Assembly: GCA_022567875.1 (NCBI GenBank)
Contig: JADFGB010000034.1
Coordinates: 1-8,389 of the forward strand
Length of the DNA stretch: 8,389 bases
Reading direction: 5' to 3'
Origin: Bacteroidota bacterium
Lineage (GTDB): Bacteria; Bacteroidota; Ignavibacteria; Ignavibacteriales; Ignavibacteriaceae
In this document: positions 7,069-8,389 of the stretch, one piece after another
How positions within the stretch are numbered: position 1 is the stretch's first letter
Layout: each line of letters starts with the position of its first letter
The notes under the pieces: generated by a model
The model's database searches: none
What the model saw: the letters and a program-made list of their open reading frames with translations, nothing else
What the model was told of the DNA's origin: nothing
Program-made: the position numbers and the translations under genes

Positions 7069-7539
7069 ATGAAAATTAAAGAAATTCTAGAACTAGAATA
7101 TATTATCCCCAGGATGAAAGCAAACAATAAAGTAGATGCAATTAATGAATTAATAAATTTATTGGAAAACAATAACAAAGTTTTAGATTTGGAAGAAATC
7201 CGCGACTCAATTCACAACAGGGAAAAAATAATGTCAACCGGTGTGGGTAAAGGCTTTGCTATACCGCATGGTAAAACCAAAGCGACTTCTGAAATTCTTA
7301 GTGTATTTGGAATTGCAAGAACACCAATTGATTATCAGTCACTTGATGGAGAACCGGTACAGCTAATATTTTTATTAGTTGGCAAAGATAATATGGTAAG
7401 TGCACATATAAAATTATTGAGCCGTATTTCACGAATGATGAATGAAGATAGTTTCAGAGAAAAATTATTACAAACCGAAACATCTGAGCAAATATTAAAA
7501 ATCTTTAGAGAAGAAGAAATAAAACTTATTGATCTTTAA
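7069..7539 (+). CDS. PTS EIIA type-2 (fructose/nitrogen-type) domain protein, PtsN-like
   Basis: This is a stand-alone 156-residue EIIA domain of the mannitol/fructose/PtsN class. In this class the phosphate from HPr or NPr is carried on a His in the sequence GFAIPHGK; here that is His67, preceded by the typical STGVGKG (56-62). A second conserved His113 lies in SAHIKLLSRIS. Further family features are the N-terminal KVDAINELINLL helix and the central strand PVQLIFLLVGKD. There is no membrane EIIC or EIIB part, so a regulatory rather than sugar-transport role is inferred, as for PtsN. Targets in this organism are unknown. The ATG at 7069 follows AAAGCGGTG with only loose Shine-Dalgarno similarity. 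hisS begins 37 nt downstream on the same strand, so the two may share a transcript. Confidence 0.9.
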   Translation: MKIKEILELEYIIPRMKANNKVDAINELINLLENNNKVLDLEEIRDSIHNREKIMSTGVGKGFAIPHGKTKATSEILSVFGIARTPIDYQSLDGEPVQLIFLLVGKDNMVSAHIKLLSRISRMMNEDSFREKLLQTETSEQILKIFREEEIKLIDL

Positions 7540-7576
7540 AATAAGATAAACAATCTTTTATACCACTTGTAAATTT

Positions 7577-8167
7577 ATGATAAAAGCAATTAAAGGCACT
7601 AAGGATATACTTCCTGATAGCATTGAAAAGTGGAAATATGTAGAAAATATAATTTCTTCAGTTTTTAAGCACTATAATTACAGCGAAATTAGAACACCTA
7701 TTTTTGAAGAAACATCACTATTTGTAAAGGGGATTGGTGAAGCTACTGATATAGTGGGTAAAGAGATGTACACATTTGAAGACAGAAGTAAAACAAGTAT
7801 AACACTTAAACCTGAAATGACTGCATCTGTTGTCCGCGCTTTTATAGAACATTCACTTGGCAAAAAACAATCTCTTAATAAACTTTATTACATTTCACCG
7901 ATGTTCAGACAGGAAAGACCGCAGGCAGGAAGGTTAAGAGAATTCCATCAATTTGGTGCAGAAGCTTTAGGCGGAAGCACACCGTTACTTGATGTTGAAA
8001 TGATAAGTATGGCTTATGATATTTTATTAGGTGTGGGATTAAAAGATCTAACAATAAAAATTAATTCTCTCGGTACGCCTGAATCAAGAAAAAATTATAC
8101 CCAAAAGTTAAGAGAGTATTTGAAAAATAAAGAGCATTTACTTTCAGTGGCCCGGCCGGGAGCCTGA
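7577..8167 (+). CDS. hisS: Histidyl-tRNA synthetase, N-terminal part, cut off at the GC junction
   Basis: HisRS attaches histidine to tRNA-His. The start MIKAIKGTKDILPD is typical. Class II motif 1 lies around residues 33-45 (YNYSEIRTPIFEE). LKPEMT (77-82) occupies the place of the usual LRPEGT. Motif 2 is intact at 110-129, with FRQERPQAGRLREFHQFGAE, and the conserved INSLG is at 162-166. Family members run to about 415-430 residues. Here native sequence stops near residue 190 (KNKEHLLS), and the frame adds only VARPGA from the GC-rich DNA before TGA at 8165-8167. Missing are the histidine-binding blocks, motif 3 and the anticodon-binding domain, so this fragment could not be a working enzyme. 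hisS is normally essential, and the cut coincides with a sharp composition change, so a chimeric join is more likely than real truncation. Native hisS sequence should be counted only to about 8146. Confidence 0.93.
   Translation: MIKAIKGTKDILPDSIEKWKYVENIISSVFKHYNYSEIRTPIFEETSLFVKGIGEATDIVGKEMYTFEDRSKTSITLKPEMTASVVRAFIEHSLGKKQSLNKLYYISPMFRQERPQAGRLREFHQFGAEALGGSTPLLDVEMISMAYDILLGVGLKDLTIKINSLGTPESRKNYTQKLREYLKNKEHLLSVARPGA
8141..8160. other. Abrupt composition junction near 8147, probable assembly or cloning chimera
   Basis: The AT-rich hisS coding sequence runs to about CTTTCA (8141-8146). From GTGGCCCGGCCGGG (8147-8160) onward the DNA is about 60% GC by hand count, against about 27% in the 60 nt at 8041-8100. 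Two unrelated coding frames on opposite strands, hisS and a LamG-type gene, both lose family resemblance at the same point. The perfect palindrome CCCGGCCGGG (8151-8160) lies just inside the GC-rich side. No terminal repeats, integrase or tRNA end is visible. The exact breakpoint is uncertain by a few nucleotides. Confidence 0.8.
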
Positions 8168-8389
8168 CTGCCAGGAAGGCAGACTGGTGGAGCGTTGCAG
8201 AGAACTGCCGGTTGCCGAGTTTTAATGTCAGGTTCTGTGGTTTCTCAGGCGGCGGAGGCTGGATGAACTGGCGACCGGACACCAGCAAGGCCTGGATTTC
8301 TGCCGCATCCAGGGCACGGCGGTAGAATCGCACTTCATCGATCTCGCCCTTGAAGAGCTTCGAGTCCTGGATTCGACCGATGTACATGT
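8147..8389 (-). CDS. LamG/concanavalin-like domain protein fragment, both ends missing
   Basis: On the minus strand the frame enters from the window edge. The first ATG, at 8387, lies inside the domain and is not trusted as a start. MYIGRIQDSKLFKGEIDEVR followed by FYRRALDAAEIQALL is the C-terminal end of a LamG-like jelly-roll domain, whose common signature is IG, then F.G.IDEVR.Y.RAL, then EI..L. A proline run (QPPPPEKP) leads into a strand-rich tail ending AVRLPAGPL, after which the frame runs into reversed hisS sequence. Such LamG modules and tails occur in large secreted or cytochrome-linked (DUF1549/DUF1553-type) proteins of planctomycetes and verrucomicrobia. That family placement is from memory and tentative. 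High GC and lineage both differ from the rest of the window. Confidence 0.6.

Noticed and set aside
7543..7557. Hairpin AAGAT-AAACA-ATCTT followed by TT between the PTS gene and hisS
   Set aside because: The stem is only 5 bp and AT-rich; too weak to call a terminator.
8168..8182. Hairpin CTGCC-AGGAA-GGCAG in the GC-rich end
   Set aside because: It lies within LamG-type coding sequence and is only 5 bp; expected by chance at this GC content.
1..8389. CRISPR array, tRNA/rRNA, intact insertion sequence or phage genes
   Set aside because: No regularly spaced repeats, cloverleaf-like sequences, transposase or integrase motifs were seen by eye on either strand.

Overview
The first 8.15 kb look like one AT-rich bacterial chromosome segment (60 nt of hisS counted by hand gave about 27% GC). 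Gene content, the Bacillus-type single-chain PurL, mostly weak or absent Shine-Dalgarno sequences and overall protein character suggest a member of the Bacteroidota/Chlorobiota/Ignavibacteriota group, probably Ignavibacteria-like. That assignment is an inference from protein appearance, not a search result.

Layout: (i) 1-816, the 3' part of a protein with two rhodanese-like domains, both with Ser in place of the catalytic Cys. (ii) 908-4082, purL (purine synthesis) overlapping by 17 nt a six-helix YihY/BrkB membrane protein. (iii) 4079-4513 on the minus strand, an OsmC-type peroxiredoxin-like protein; its stop codon interlocks with that of the membrane gene in one TTAA. (iv) 4514-5966, a divergent control region, an Rrf2-family regulator with a Cys3-His iron-sulfur ligand set, and ric/scdA, a di-iron protein that repairs nitrosatively or oxidatively damaged iron centres. 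(v) 6132-6614, a small TPR protein of unknown role. (vi) 6615-7068, a gap holding the remains of a minus-strand Rossmann-fold gene. (vii) 7069-8146, a PTS EIIA-type protein followed by the N-terminal half of histidyl-tRNA synthetase.

At about 8147 the sequence changes abruptly to about 60% GC (145 of 243 nt by hand count). hisS is cut off in the middle of its catalytic domain, and a minus-strand LamG-domain fragment of the kind found in planctomycete or verrucomicrobial surface proteins takes over. This reads as an assembly or cloning chimera rather than a natural insertion, but the sequence alone cannot prove it.

The most coherent functional unit is osmC / rrf2 / ric, a stress-defence cluster. 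The regions upstream of rrf2 and ric share a 17-nt element (16 of 17 identical, in opposite orientation), each copy inside an inverted repeat. This fits one regulator controlling itself and ric. A separate perfect palindrome fills the -35/-10 spacer of a good candidate rrf2 promoter. I found no CRISPR array, intact mobile element, tRNA or rRNA, and no clearly new multi-gene system.
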